From contig OX388313.1 in the NCBI GenBank assembly GCA_947579605.1, positions 3,968,001-4,032,000 on the forward strand: a stretch of 64,000 bases of DNA, read 5' to 3'. Below, piece after piece: positions 44,882 to 54,522 of the stretch. A program made the position numbers and the translations under genes. The notes under the pieces are model-generated. The model searched no databases. It was not told the origin of the DNA and saw only the letters and a program-made list of their open reading frames with translations. This DNA comes from Athripsodes cinereus. Its lineage: Eukaryota; Arthropoda; Insecta; Trichoptera; Leptoceridae. Each line of letters opens with the position of its first letter. The first letter of the stretch is position 1.

Positions 44882-47800
44882 CTGTAACAAAAAAAGAGAA
44901 TTATTTGAAAAAACAATTCCATAATTGGATTAATTGAAACAAGCATTTTGTTCTACTATAGACTAAACAAACATGAGAGAGACATCTTTTGACTTCTTAG
45001 ATCAGTATCAATCTTTGACTGTTCTGATTAAGAATTTTTGAAAAGGCCTATATACAGCAATGAAGAGATAAAGGTATATAAGAAACTACTTTCTAAAAAT
45101 ATGGAATGATTCATTTGCAAATGATCTGCACAATCAAGTTTTACATTATACAAATTATAAACATTGTTTTTTTACACAATTTCTTCTTTCGTAACCACAA
45201 ATTAAAAATGACACAAATTTAAATAAGAGGCATATTGTGAAATACTTGGTTGTTAAATTTTATAAATCTGTTGCTAAATATGAAAGTGTATTTGATGACA
45301 TCCCGGGCGTCCCTCTTTCACAATACACCGTTCCTATGACAATGATGTCAAAGCGCAAGGAATGTCGTGGAAAGAGGTGACGCAATTGGCACAGAGACGC
45401 TCTGAATGGAGGAGGCTGGTTTCTGCCCTGTGCTCCCGAGAGGAGTGTTGAGGGCGATGATGATTTGATGACATGTATATCACAAAATTGTTGGCATAAT
45501 TACAATCTTTGCAAAAAATGCAAAGATTGTAATTATCATGTCACTCACTATTGTTCTTGCATAATAAATAATTTTAAAAATTTAACTCACCTATACACTG
45601 TACGAGTTGACGGCTGCAAAACGTTTGACTGTATGGTAATGATATTTGAATTTGTCGTAGGCAACTGTGTTATAACTTGCGACTGTGGATAAGCGTTAAC
45701 GGGTTGGGGTGAGAATGTTCCCTGATTACTGCTGCTAGGAATGGAAAACATTGGAGATGAAGAAAGTTGCTGGGAACTGGAAGCACCGGTGGTCTTCAGA
45801 ACGGATGATTGTGTGCCAGTTGCGGTCACGTATGTGTGAACAATGTTATTGTTATTGGCCTGTGGAATTCCTGATACGTCGATACTTCTGACGAAAGACG
45901 TTACAACTCCAGATCTCGATGTGTTTGGATCTTCGCCAGTTTTACTATAATGAATCTGTGGAAAAATTAAAATAATAATAATCTTTATTGCACAAAATTA
46001 GTATACAAAGAAGAAAAAACATGGTAACATAACAATAGAATACATAATTTTGTGCAATGGGCGAGTTTATTGCTGAAGCGCAATATCTTCCAACTAACCC
46101 AGTTGCCCAAAATACAAATTATTACTAGAAAATTAATGTGAAAATGCATTGTTCACGACTTGCAACAATTCTAGTAGACTGTCAAATGGTTAAATAAGGA
46201 GAGAACAACTTGTATGCTCATTGCATGCAGGTATCCCATAGGTTGATTTGTGAAAAATTATATAAATAGATTTGGTGGTTAAATTTTTTTCTAAAATAGC
46301 ATATTTCTATCTATACTATCACAATGTATCCTAAGTGGGGTAGGTTAAGAAATGGAACACCATATAGATCTTTCCTTACATACTTTTTGCTTCTTCTACA
46401 TTCATACAACTTCTCAAACACGCACGTTGATTTCTCTTACTTAATACATGGCCATCCTTGAGAAATTAATCCACAATCTATGTTGGTTCTTGGACACCCA
46501 TGCTTCCTCACACTCCCACTTTCAGACAGGTATATACTCTCTATCACCCTTTTCTCTAAAAAGACGAAGTATTATTTTTGTGATGAGAAAAAATTTTTTG
46601 TCCAAGGTTTCCGATATCTTGTAACATCATCTTTCACAGTGGCATGATAGAGATTTTTTCCTTTCAAAGAGTATAATGTACAAAATTTCAAAGAGTTCAT
46701 TGAACTATATTGAGTGAAAAAAGAGCTTGCTTATATTAAATTCTAAATTCAAAAATTAGATCTCCCCCCTTTGAAGGATTTAAAATTTTAATGAAATGGT
46801 AAATCGTGTTTATCCCGTGGAGCACCCGGTAAAGAATTGGTCTCCCACTCTTCTGCGTAAGTTTTCGAGTGTCCTGTAAAAGGCAGGTGTTCGAAAAAAT
46901 TAAGACATTTTACTTCTTAAATTCAGCGATGAGGCTTGCCACCCATCCTGAATGTCTTGATTTTATATTGGCACGAAGAGGACAGTTTGCATGTTTCTTA
47001 CATGCAGCTGATCTGCTGGCTACCCCACTTGAGGGATATGCCGTGATGGTATAGTAGTAGTAGTAGTAAATCGTAGATTATAGTAGAAATATAACTTACA
47101 TGATCACTGTTACTACTTCCAGATGCTGTCCCGGAAGACAAGATAGCATTATCTCCCGGAATATACAGCTCTCCACTGCCTCCATCAGATATCTTATCAA
47201 AACTCTTCTTAACATCCGCTTCACTATCTACGTACGTACAAAAATCACTACTCAAAAACTCAATATCCGCATCAATAAACTCATTCGCAGTATTCAAATC
47301 AACTCTAACAGTGGAATCGCTCAGTTGCTGATTGCCCCCTACGCACTTCCAATAATTAGACGTACCGTCCATCGACGATACACCCGAGGAAACAATTGAC
47401 GTAAAAGTGCCAGGCGAATTCACATGACCAGTTTCGTACTTGAACGCACCATCTTCAACTTTTTCCAATTTGATAGTTTCGTTGCTGTGAATGGGATAAG
47501 GAATTTGAGAGTCGTCTGTTCTATTTTCTAGTTTGACTAAAACTCCCTCTTTACTATACTGTTCATCATTGGATTCAACCTTGATAACGACACCATCGTG
47601 ATTGCTTTCTTTACATTCTAATTTAATTTCCGATTTTGGAATCATTGTATCAGAGGGTGGAGGTGTAGGAGTCGGAGTGCTCGAAGTGTAATCTTCACTC
47701 ATATCACTGTGCCGACTGAAGTAAGCTTGAATCTTTCTCAACATGAACGGTGGAGCGCGAAATCCAGACAACTCGTTCAATCGTAACGAAGGACTGTTTC

Positions 47801-50800
47801 TGTAACCTTCGCTTACGACTAACTCCTCTATGTCTTCTAGTACCATGATGTAAGTCTTCCCGCCTGAAGGTGTAGTCAGATTTTGGTTTGCAATCCATTC
47901 TTTGTCTGCTGAATCTGCTGGGTATCTGACTAGGCTCGAGTGTTTACTGTAGAGACGGCCTCGTGATTGTCCTAAGCCAAGCACCTGGAAAACGAAAATA
48001 ATAATTCAGATATATAAAGAAAAAATTAAAAAATTATGGCTTGTTTCTGGCCACCGCTCCTAAGAACAATGTTTAAAGGTAAGGGCACTGAAGATTATAA
48101 AAAAGTTCTAAAAAAGTATACCTTATTCGCAACTGAGCCCATGATGAACAAAGTGTTCTGATTAAGCCTGGCTGGATCCCATTTGTGCGAGGGACACACT
48201 GATCCCTCTATTCTTCTCTTTCTTCTCATGCCTATATCAGAATCTGTGTCTGATTCCTTCCGTTTTGGGCTCTGTAAAGCACAACATAATATTTATTAAT
48301 TTGATAAATGCAATATAACTCCAACAAATGCTTGCGTCTGTATATATTTATGCATCCTTTATAAATGCTTTAAGTAACCAAACATTTTTTTTATAAATGT
48401 TTATTTATTCCAAAAACAGTATATATGTACAAACAAACAAAAAGATCAACATTATGGAATATATTGCCCCACTAGACTAAGGTATGTTCTGGGACAATAC
48501 CAAAAAAATAAAGGGTTGTTCAACAAGAACTTTGTTTTTTAATTGTGGCAACACCAGCAACATGATAGTTTTGACATTTAATTTTTTGACGTATTCGTAG
48601 TGGATGCATTGGCAATTGTTGCAATGAATTCAATTTCGCTTGAAAATCGCATTAAAATAATTAAAATCCATTATGAAAATGGTGGTTCTGCTAAAGTGAC
48701 ATTTCGTCAAATTCGTGATATTTTCGGACAACATAATCGTCCTTCTGAGACCGCTATTAAGAATTAGGTCGCTAAATTTGAGTCGACAGGCTCGATACAA
48801 AATGTGTTAACACCAACGCGTGTACGACCGGGTCGTTCAACTGAAAACATCGCAGCCGTGAGCCACAGTGTTGAAGCAGATCCAAATTTGTCAATTCCTC
48901 GACGTTCTCGACAATTGGGGTTATCCAAAACCACCACATGGCGAATTTTGCGTAAGGATTTGGCTTTGAAGCCTTACAAGGTTCAACTGGTGCAGGAATT
49001 GAAGCCGAACGACCATTCAAATTGCCGTAGATTCGCTCAATTCATTCAGGAACAACCCGCTGGTTTTTCTGAAAAAATCATTTTTTCAGACGAAGCCCAT
49101 TTTCACTTGTCAGGGTACGTCAACAAGCAAAATTGCCGCATTTGGGCTTCTGAAAATCCTAGAGCAATTATTGAGAAGCCGTTGCATGCTCAGCGTGTCA
49201 CTGTATGGTGCGCTATGTGGTCTGGAGGCGTGATTGGGCCGTTTTTTTTTCGAAGATGAGACTGGAAATGCGGTAACGGTCAATGGATCACGCTATCGCA
49301 AGATGTTGACAACTCAATTTTGGCCTATTATTGATGACGTGGATATCACTGACATGTGGTTTCAACAGGACGGTGCCACATGTCACACAGCCAATGAAAC
49401 GATCAATTTATTGCAAACCAAATTTCCCGATCGCATGATTTCACGAAACTCAGCTGTTAAGTGGCCAGCCAGATCGTGTGATTTAACGCCACTGGATTAT
49501 TTTTTGTGGGGCTATGTTAAGGACAGAGTCTATACGGAGCCAATCGAATCGATTGCAGCCTTAAAACTCAAAATCCGTGATGTGATTAGCGAAATAGTCC
49601 CGCCATTTTGCCAAAAAGTGATTAAAAACTTTGATGAAAGAATCGACATCTGTCAGCGTGCTCGTGGTGGACATTTGTCAGATATCATTTTTCATGCATA
49701 ATTGCCAAACTTTTCTCTTTGTAATTCAATAAAAATTTTAATCATCTTCATCAAATTTTTTTGTTTTATTTTGTTTTAAAAAACAAAGTCCTTGTTGAAA
49801 AACCCTTTACAACTTTTACATGTTGGTACACTTGAATACAATTATCAAAATAATTTAAAAAATAATAAAAATAGTACATCATAGTTGGTCAAAAATAATA
49901 ATAGACCATCATCACATGCGTCAAGTCATTTAGTATGTGGGAAACTAACTGTCTCTATATGAATTCTCATCCATTAAGTGTGTTTTGGATATTATAAATA
50001 TCTTCCATATTTATTTACTTTATATTTGAATAATATAGGTTAATCCCTTTTATTGCACATAGATATAGACTTAACAATATTTAAGAAATGAAAAACTGAG
50101 AAAATTATCTTTTTTTGTGAACTGTCTGAATTTTTACCATGGAAAAATAACATAAGTAGAAACCTTCATATTTTGACAAAATACTGACATTTTCCCTCCC
50201 TTATTCCCTGAGCGAAGCTAAATTTATAACCTATTCAGGAGAAAACTACTAGAAAAAAACTAAAGAATAACATTGTAAATGAAACGTGACCATTTTACTC
50301 ACACTACTCGGCCGTCCAAATCTGGAATCAGCTCCGTTACTCGACTCGGAATCACTCAGTTCACTCGGAGACGTGGCACGTCGTGGTACAGGAGCCCTGG
50401 GTTGAGCAGCATACAAACATCTTGCACCGTCAAGCATTGCACGACAAACAGCTCGAACCTTAGAAGTAGGAATTATTAGAATTAAATATTTCTGTGTAAT
50501 TTTTCCTCTATGTGAATGACCAAAGTTGCAAATTTGTCTAAGGGCATCTTAAGTGATTATGTACTTTAACCAGACTAAACTCAACTAATAATGAATGTGA
50601 TTCTTTCCTTATCCCTCGTATTAAAATTAACATATTGAAAAATTGTTTTTGAAGATTTCTCATCTTCCTGAACAAGTGCGTAAGACACAGTCTCTTGATC
50701 TGTTCAAGAGTCGATTAAAGACACACTTGTTTGGTATATCATATAAATGATATAAATTGTACAACTTATTGTTATTTATATATGTTTAGTTTTTATAATA

Positions 50801-53800
50801 GCTTATTAATATTTGTATTATACATATGTATCAGGCTTTAATCATAGGTATAAACACGATATTTTAGGATGCGCCCTTGAAGTGAATATATTCCACAAAA
50901 CGGCGCACTATAAATTGTCTAGTTATTATTATTATTATGAATAAAAACTTCTAAATAGACATCCACGGTCTATCAACAAAAAATTCTTTCAAAGGCTGTG
51001 GGAGAGGGCAGAAAACCGGTGGGCCGCCCTAAAAGAAGCTGGCAAGGGGAGGTGTCAAACTTGTGTGTTTAAAGGATCAAAATAAAATGAATTAATAGCT
51101 TAGTTATCTTACCTGATCTTCTCCTACAGATTCCTCTCCCAAATTAGATCTGATGTTATTCACAGCTGGTACAAAAAATTTCTGAAACAATAAAATATGT
51201 GTTACGTTAACCTGATGATGAGAGCGGAAGCTCTTTAAAGCTGGCTCACAATTAATAAAGTCAATATGGAAGTACTAAATATAAGTGTTTTATTTTTATT
51301 AATTTAACATAAACTTGCATCAAATATCATCCATCGACAATATTAACTAGAATAAAAAGTTTTCTTTATTTTGATAAAGATTTTACAAAAATATGCAAAT
51401 TAATTAATTAAGTATTTAAGTTGGATGGCTGCAGATTCAAGCAAAATCCGTTGAAGCACTGTTTATTTAACAGGGTGGTTAACCATTGGAATAGTTTACC
51501 ACTTGAGCTGGTTGAGTCTTCAGATTTGAACAGCTTCGAAAATTTATTTATTTATGATTCATTGAAGTTGTGATAATTTTGTTGGGTCTGACGGTTGTCA
51601 TTGTGACAGTAGTGTTGAGATCAGACATATCAGCTTAGCTGCCTGGCTGATAACAACACTATAATAGATTGAAAATGTCCTAATAAGATGAAAGGCGTCT
51701 CTCTCGACGAATAAATCAATAGTAGAATAAAACACTTGTTTTATTTATTTCGCTATGGAATTCTACTACCTAAACACCGACACAGTGAATGAAGTATAAT
51801 AATAATAATTAACGTTGAATATCAAAATTACACATTCTGAAAATTGCTCTTGAGTAACATGGCAGTGTGTTTTGGGGATCCAAACTGAAGAACAAGTTGC
51901 CTAGAGAAATAAGGAACTGAAAAACCAACTATAGTAATTTTATATGGATATTTTCTGTTTAATTGTGTTTGCATTGTATATTTTGTTGCCATGATACAGC
52001 CGTAAGACTAGGGCGACAACACCATTAAATTTTGATTCTATTAATGTGTGTATATTTATTTTAAAGTCGTAAGTTAAATGATTAAATAAATATTTCTCAC
52101 CTCCAAATACTTTTTAATAACTTGATCAATCTCTCTGGTAACAGCTGTCTGTATAGTTTGCCTTAGAATATCCAGGCTCTTGTTAGCGCTGGCTCTGTAT
52201 TCCGCTGAAGGTCTGTTACTGCTGCCACTCTGTATTACACCAGGAAGGTTATACCTCCGGTGCATAGCACTCAGAGTGTTCAAGGCAATCTGACGACTTA
52301 TACCACTCCTCTGAAATTAAATGAAATGAAAAGTTTTTTTTATTTCCCTTCTTTACAATACATAAATATATCATATATTTATCATGTAATACATTATAAT
52401 GGGCTCCCAATAATGATTTCTGACAAACAAGCCTGGAGCCCTCCACAGGAACCAAACAACAAATAAATTACATAAATGATTGTTTTCATAGAAAAGGCAC
52501 CCTCGGCCTACGCGAACAAAAATGTCAATGTAGTTGATTGACATAAAACCATACCACTAGATTACTCTGTTCTAGGATGGTGAGAAATTGTAAAAATATG
52601 CCAACATAAAAGAAACTGCTCTAACATTGGGGGTATTCTGCATATTTATTACCCAAGTGCAGTCGAAATGTGTCTGCAATTACACCCTCTCCCCCAAATG
52701 TCTTCACAGTAAGCAATATGCTTATACTTTAAAGATGGAGTGAGTCTAAGACAAAGACTTCCATCCATCCCATAAAGGCATCTCCAACTATTAGTTATGA
52801 TATGTTAATTTTATGTTTTTTGGAACAGAATAACAAAATCCAAAACTCCACGAGCAAGCCACAGATCACCTCCATTGGCCACAATACTGACAGACTTATT
52901 GGCAGAGAATGCATCGCAGAAATAAAAAGAATATTACTTCACAGTACACTTTATCTGGTGCAAACACCCTTTAGTAGGAAAGAAAAAAGGTGTCCCAATG
53001 CTTACAAATCAGTTTAAACTGATTTAAGTGCACACTCAACAATCCCACCAATTCCTGATTCAAACTAAGCTCGACATCAAATCAGTTTAAACTGATTTAA
53101 GTGCACACTCAACAATCCCACCAATTCCTGATTCAAACTAAGTTCGACATCAGTTGAGCATGTATGTCAAATAACAGAAACCATCCCAATGCTTACAAAT
53201 CAGTTTAAACTGATTTAAGTACACACTCATCAATCCCACCAATTCCTGATTCAAACTAAGTTCGACATCGGTTGAGCAAGTATGTCAACTAACAGAAACC
53301 ATCGTTACGATTGTGTTGGAGGCTGTTGACAATTTATCATCGATTTTGTTTGTGTGAAAAATCCGGTAAAATGCAAAAACTATGTTTCAACAATCATGGG
53401 GCAAGCTAGAATATTTTCTTTCTCATCTATTGCACTTGCAAAATAAAATGAGACCTTGTGGTTAGATCAGTTTAATCAGTATTTCAATGGAAAAGTTGAT
53501 AAGGTCTTCTTAATTGTAAGAGACTCATATCAAAGCCAAGAAACTATTTGTTACAGGAAAGCCAAGAGCCTGAACATAGAAGTAGAGCTATGCAATTATA
53601 CTAAAAATGGTCATTAACATGCTGATAATAAGTTCATAGGTCGGATAATTCAGAATAAATGTGTAAAGCGACATTACATTCTGCATACTGGAAACTGTTG
53701 ATGTGTTGGACACGCCTCTACTAGAAGACTGTAACTGCCAGGATCCACTAGAGTCTTCAGAAGAGGAGTGCTGTAGCACCCCATCCGGCGTGGAGCTCTT

Positions 53801-53821
53801 CCAACTTCTCTGGATGACCAT
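44254..53821 (-). CDS. DNTTIP1: DNTTIP1 homologue (MiDAC histone deacetylase complex subunit), eight coding exons
   Basis: Predicted nuclear subunit of the MiDAC deacetylase complex; in vertebrates DNTTIP1 dimerises, binds HDAC1/2 and contacts chromatin. Coding exons (5' to 3') are 53821-53678, 52310-52101, 51181-51113, 50458-50303, 48271-48122, 47984-47100, 45955-45591 and 44881-44254. All introns are GT/AG, phases match, and the total is 2607 nt, or 868 residues plus stop. Residues about 49-160 match the N-terminal dimerisation/HDAC-binding region (KYLEKFF...NIRSNLGEE against human NKYMKFF...NVRDNVGEE). A basic tract (RRKRR) lies near residue 210. Residues about 220-335 match the C-terminal SKI/SNO/DAC-like DNA-binding domain (KWDPARLN, LGLGQSRGRLYSKH, GGKTYIMVLEDIEEL). 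The remaining 530 residues are a Ser/Thr/Asn-rich tail absent from human DNTTIP1 (about 330 residues). The chosen ATG has an in-frame TAG just upstream. Family assignment is secure; the tail exons rest on open frame and phase only. Confidence 0.88.
45302..45463 (+). mobile_element. 5'-truncated RTE copy with 11-bp target duplication
   Basis: The last 162 bp match 1795-1960 almost base for base (ACAATACACCGTTCCTATGA, CAAGGAATGTCGTGGAAAGA, TGAATGGAGGAGGCTGGTTT) and end in GATGATGAT. TTTGATGACAT occurs on both sides (45291-45301 and 45464-45474). Confidence 0.92.
45496..45536. repeat. Perfect 18-bp-arm hairpin
   Basis: ATAATTACAATCTTTGCA, five A, then its exact reverse complement. Confidence 0.95.
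45591..45955 (-). CDS. DNTTIP1: DNTTIP1 coding exon 7 (C-terminal extension)
   Basis: The exon is 365 nt, acceptor CCACAG and donor GTGAGT, leaving a split codon (AG|T). It encodes a Ser/Thr/Gln/Asn-rich, low-complexity segment with no domain I recognise. It is supported by an open frame that exactly fits exons 6 and 8. Confidence 0.75.
45965..46105 (-). mobile_element. LINE 3' tail, family T-like
   Basis: The minus strand reads TGGGTTAGTTGGAAGATATT, GCAATAAACTCGCCC, TTGCACAAAAT and ends TGTGCAATAAAGATTATTAT. It sits in DNTTIP1 intron 6. Confidence 0.75.
46311..46540 (-). mobile_element. Decayed RTE 3' copy
   Basis: Plus strand ATCCTAAGTGGGGTAGGTTA, ACACGCACGTTGATTTCTCT, ATGGCCATCCTTGAGAAAT and TTTCAGACAGGTATA mirror the end of the 23-26 kb element. 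Frames are broken. Within DNTTIP1 intron 6. Confidence 0.8.
46811..47065 (+). repeat. Rep-A copy with (TAG)n tail (best preserved)
   Basis: CCGTGGAGCACCCGGTAAAG, TCTCCCACTCTTCTGCGTAA, GTCCTGTAAAAGGCAGGTGT, CGATGAGGCTTGCCACCCAT, ACATGCAGCTGATCTGCTGG, CTACCCCACTTGAGGGATAT, GCCGTGATGGTATAG then (TAG)n. The tail ends 35 bp from the exon 6 donor of DNTTIP1. Confidence 0.9.
47100..47984 (-). CDS. DNTTIP1: DNTTIP1 coding exon 6
   Basis: The exon holds 295 codons, phase 0 at both ends, with acceptor TTCCAG and donor GTAAGT. The first 90 residues are the SKI/SNO/DAC-like domain (RGRLYSKHSSLVRYPADSAD, GGKTYIMVLEDIEELV, PPFMLRKIQAYF). The next 200 are acidic, Ser/Thr-rich and insect-specific as far as I can tell, with the short acidic motif KLE/KVE repeated several times. 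Confidence 0.9.
48122..48271 (-). CDS. DNTTIP1: DNTTIP1 coding exon 5
   Basis: The exon holds 50 codons, phase 0 at both ends, with acceptor TTACAG and donor GTATAC. It carries a basic cluster (SPKRKE...GMRRKRR), a likely nuclear localisation signal, then KWDPARLNQNTLFIMGSVAN, nearly identical to human KWDPARLNESTTFVLGSRAN. Confidence 0.92.
48511..49807 (+). mobile_element. mariner-like transposon, nearly intact
   Basis: 1297 bp bounded by TA (48509-48510 and 49808-49809). TIRs of about 33 bp begin AAGGGTTGTTCAACAAGAAC on the left and AAGGGTTTTTCAACAAGGAC on the right (reversed). It encodes one transposase frame. Size, TA target and DDD transposase define a Tc1/mariner element. Confidence 0.96.
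48624..49701 (+). pseudogene. mariner-like transposase with one nonsense codon and one frameshift
   Basis: ATG 48624 opens a frame ended by TAG at codon 48 (48765). The frame resumes to 49250, where a run of nine T (49242-49250) adds one base and shifts it, then continues to TAA at 49699. Helix-turn-helix part: NRIKIIKIHYENGGSAK and LSIPRRSRQLGLSKTTTWRI. Catalytic motifs: IIFSDEAHF (first Asp), MWFQQDGATCHTA (second) and WPARSCDLTPLDYFLWG (third). By my count 36 residues separate the second Asp from SCD, not the 34 of classic mariners. Only two lesions in about 350 codons suggest recent death. Confidence 0.93.
50303..50458 (-). CDS. DNTTIP1: DNTTIP1 coding exon 4
   Basis: The exon holds 52 codons, phase 0 at both ends, with acceptor TCTAAG and donor GTGAGT. 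It starts VRAVCRAMLDGARCLY, matching human LIQEACRSCLEQAKLLF, then becomes a Ser/Pro-rich linker (ATSPSELSDSESSNG) that could be phosphorylated. Confidence 0.87.
50640..50945 (+). mobile_element. LINE-J1 C-terminal and 3' fragment
   Basis: LFKSRLKTHLFGISYK-like translation (GATCTGTTCAAGAGTCGATT, AAAGACACACTTGTTTGG) and the tail ACAAAACGGCGCACTATAAA, TTGTCTAGTTATTATTATTA match 6400-6545. It lies in DNTTIP1 intron 3. Confidence 0.85.
51113..51181 (-). CDS. DNTTIP1: DNTTIP1 coding exon 3
   Basis: The exon holds 23 codons, phase 0 at both ends, with acceptor TTTCAG and donor GTAAGA. It encodes KFFVPAVNNIRSNLGEESVG, colinear with human KFFQKAALNVRDNVGEEVDA. Splicing to exons 2 and 4 keeps the frame open. 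Confidence 0.9.
51205..51365 (+). mobile_element. Penelope-like tail with hammerhead-like core, copy 3
   Basis: AACCTGATGATGAGAGCGGA then AGCTCTTTAAAGCTGGCTCA and AATTAATAAAGTC, followed by TTATTAATTTAACATAAACT and CATCAAATATCATCCATCGA. The second core block is TAAA instead of GAAA, so a ribozyme would be inactive here. It lies in DNTTIP1 intron 2. Confidence 0.5.
51425..51760 (+). mobile_element. CR1/Jockey-like LINE C-terminal fragment
   Basis: Frame CRFKQNPLKHCLFNRVVNHW, NSLPLELVESSDLNSFENLF then stop near 51570 is a typical C-terminal LINE signature (RVVNHWNSLP). Its tail continues through GAAAGGCGTCTCTCTCGACG and AAAACACTTGTTTTATTT. It lies in DNTTIP1 intron 2. Confidence 0.8.
52101..52310 (-). 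CDS. DNTTIP1: DNTTIP1 coding exon 2
   Basis: The exon holds 70 codons, phase 0 at both ends, with acceptor TTTCAG and donor GTGAGA. It encodes the first helices of the dimerisation domain (SLDILRQTIQTAVTREIDQV), which align with SMDLLRAVLQPSINEEIQTV of human DNTTIP1. Confidence 0.88.
52311..53677 (-). other. DNTTIP1 intron 1
   Basis: 1367 nt, GTAATG...TTTCAG. The only structure is the tandem repeat at 53000-53310; the rest shows nothing. Confidence 0.7.
53000..53310. repeat. Three-copy repeat (73-bp core) with a 20-bp palindrome
   Basis: The core begins AAATCAGTTTAAACTGATTT, a perfect palindrome, and includes ACAATCCCACCAATTCCTGA. Copies start near 53007, 53080 and 53197. The last two also share GCATGTATGTCAA-type and AACAGAAACCATC flanks. 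Confidence 0.92.
53678..53821 (-). CDS. DNTTIP1: DNTTIP1 coding exon 1 (start)
   Basis: The exon holds 48 codons from ATG at 53821 (context GACCATGG) to AAT, followed by a donor GTAATG, phase 0. An in-frame TAG precedes the next upstream codons, which supports this ATG if no further upstream splice exists. The Ser-rich segment has no conserved domain, so this exon is the least secure of the eight. Confidence 0.65.
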
Positions 53822-54519
53822 GGTCTGGGCAGAATGCACCTACAACCACCTCCGACTCTAATTATTGTTTACCACCTGATCCTCTCAACTGTTGTTAAAC
53901 ACAACGCAAGGCGCTTGCGCCAGCTTCATAATCACTTCCGACATGTTCCTTACATTCTAATAAACACAAAAACGTAGTATTAATAACAGCTTCAATTCAT
54001 TATTATATTTAATTTTGTAATTGCAAATTAATACATTTTCAACCGTTTTATTCCTCTTGTACAACAAAAAGCTGTTTTAATTTTAATACTTTTAATTCAT
54101 TTACATTTGTCTATGGTTAAGTTAGCATAGACAAACGATATATCGAACTACCAACATTATAGAAAACAACAATGGAACCTCAATAAACTGTATTTTTTAA
54201 TATAAAGTGGATTTTTTATTTGATTTTGACTTAAATTTTAAATTTTACTTCACTCGCTAAACGTTTGTCAAGTTTATCATTTTCCGTTGTTCACTTTACA
54301 TGTTTTGTAAGCCAAATCAACTTTCATTTTTCTCAAACCGTTCTCTTTTATATATTTAATTAATTATAAATGTCACTTTGGATATACTATAAATGTTTTA
54401 TTTATAATTAATTCAACATGAATTTCCACCAAGTACCGTCAGTTGAAAAATATCAACTTTTAATTATTTTTTTTATTATTTTCTTCTTTTGTATCTAAAT
54501 CTTAAACGCCATTCAGACT
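53822..54519. promoter_or_regulatory. Upstream region of DNTTIP1 (minus)
   Basis: Probable 5' UTR and promoter side of DNTTIP1; no core motif was assigned. A Penelope-like tail relic (TAATTCAACATGAATTTCCA, CCAAGTACCGTC) lies at 54385-54460. Confidence 0.35.
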
Positions 54520-54522
54520 TAA

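Larger units (their letters stand above)
44882..45590 (-). other. DNTTIP1 intron 7
   Basis: 709 nt, GTGAGT...GTTACAG. It carries a LINE tail relic (44938-45000), a truncated RTE copy (45302-45463) and an 18-bp-arm hairpin (45496-45536). Confidence 0.8.
48272..50302 (-). other. DNTTIP1 intron 4
   Basis: 2031 nt, of which 1297 nt is the mariner in the opposite orientation. Outside the element no exon or other repeat was recognised. Confidence 0.85.
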
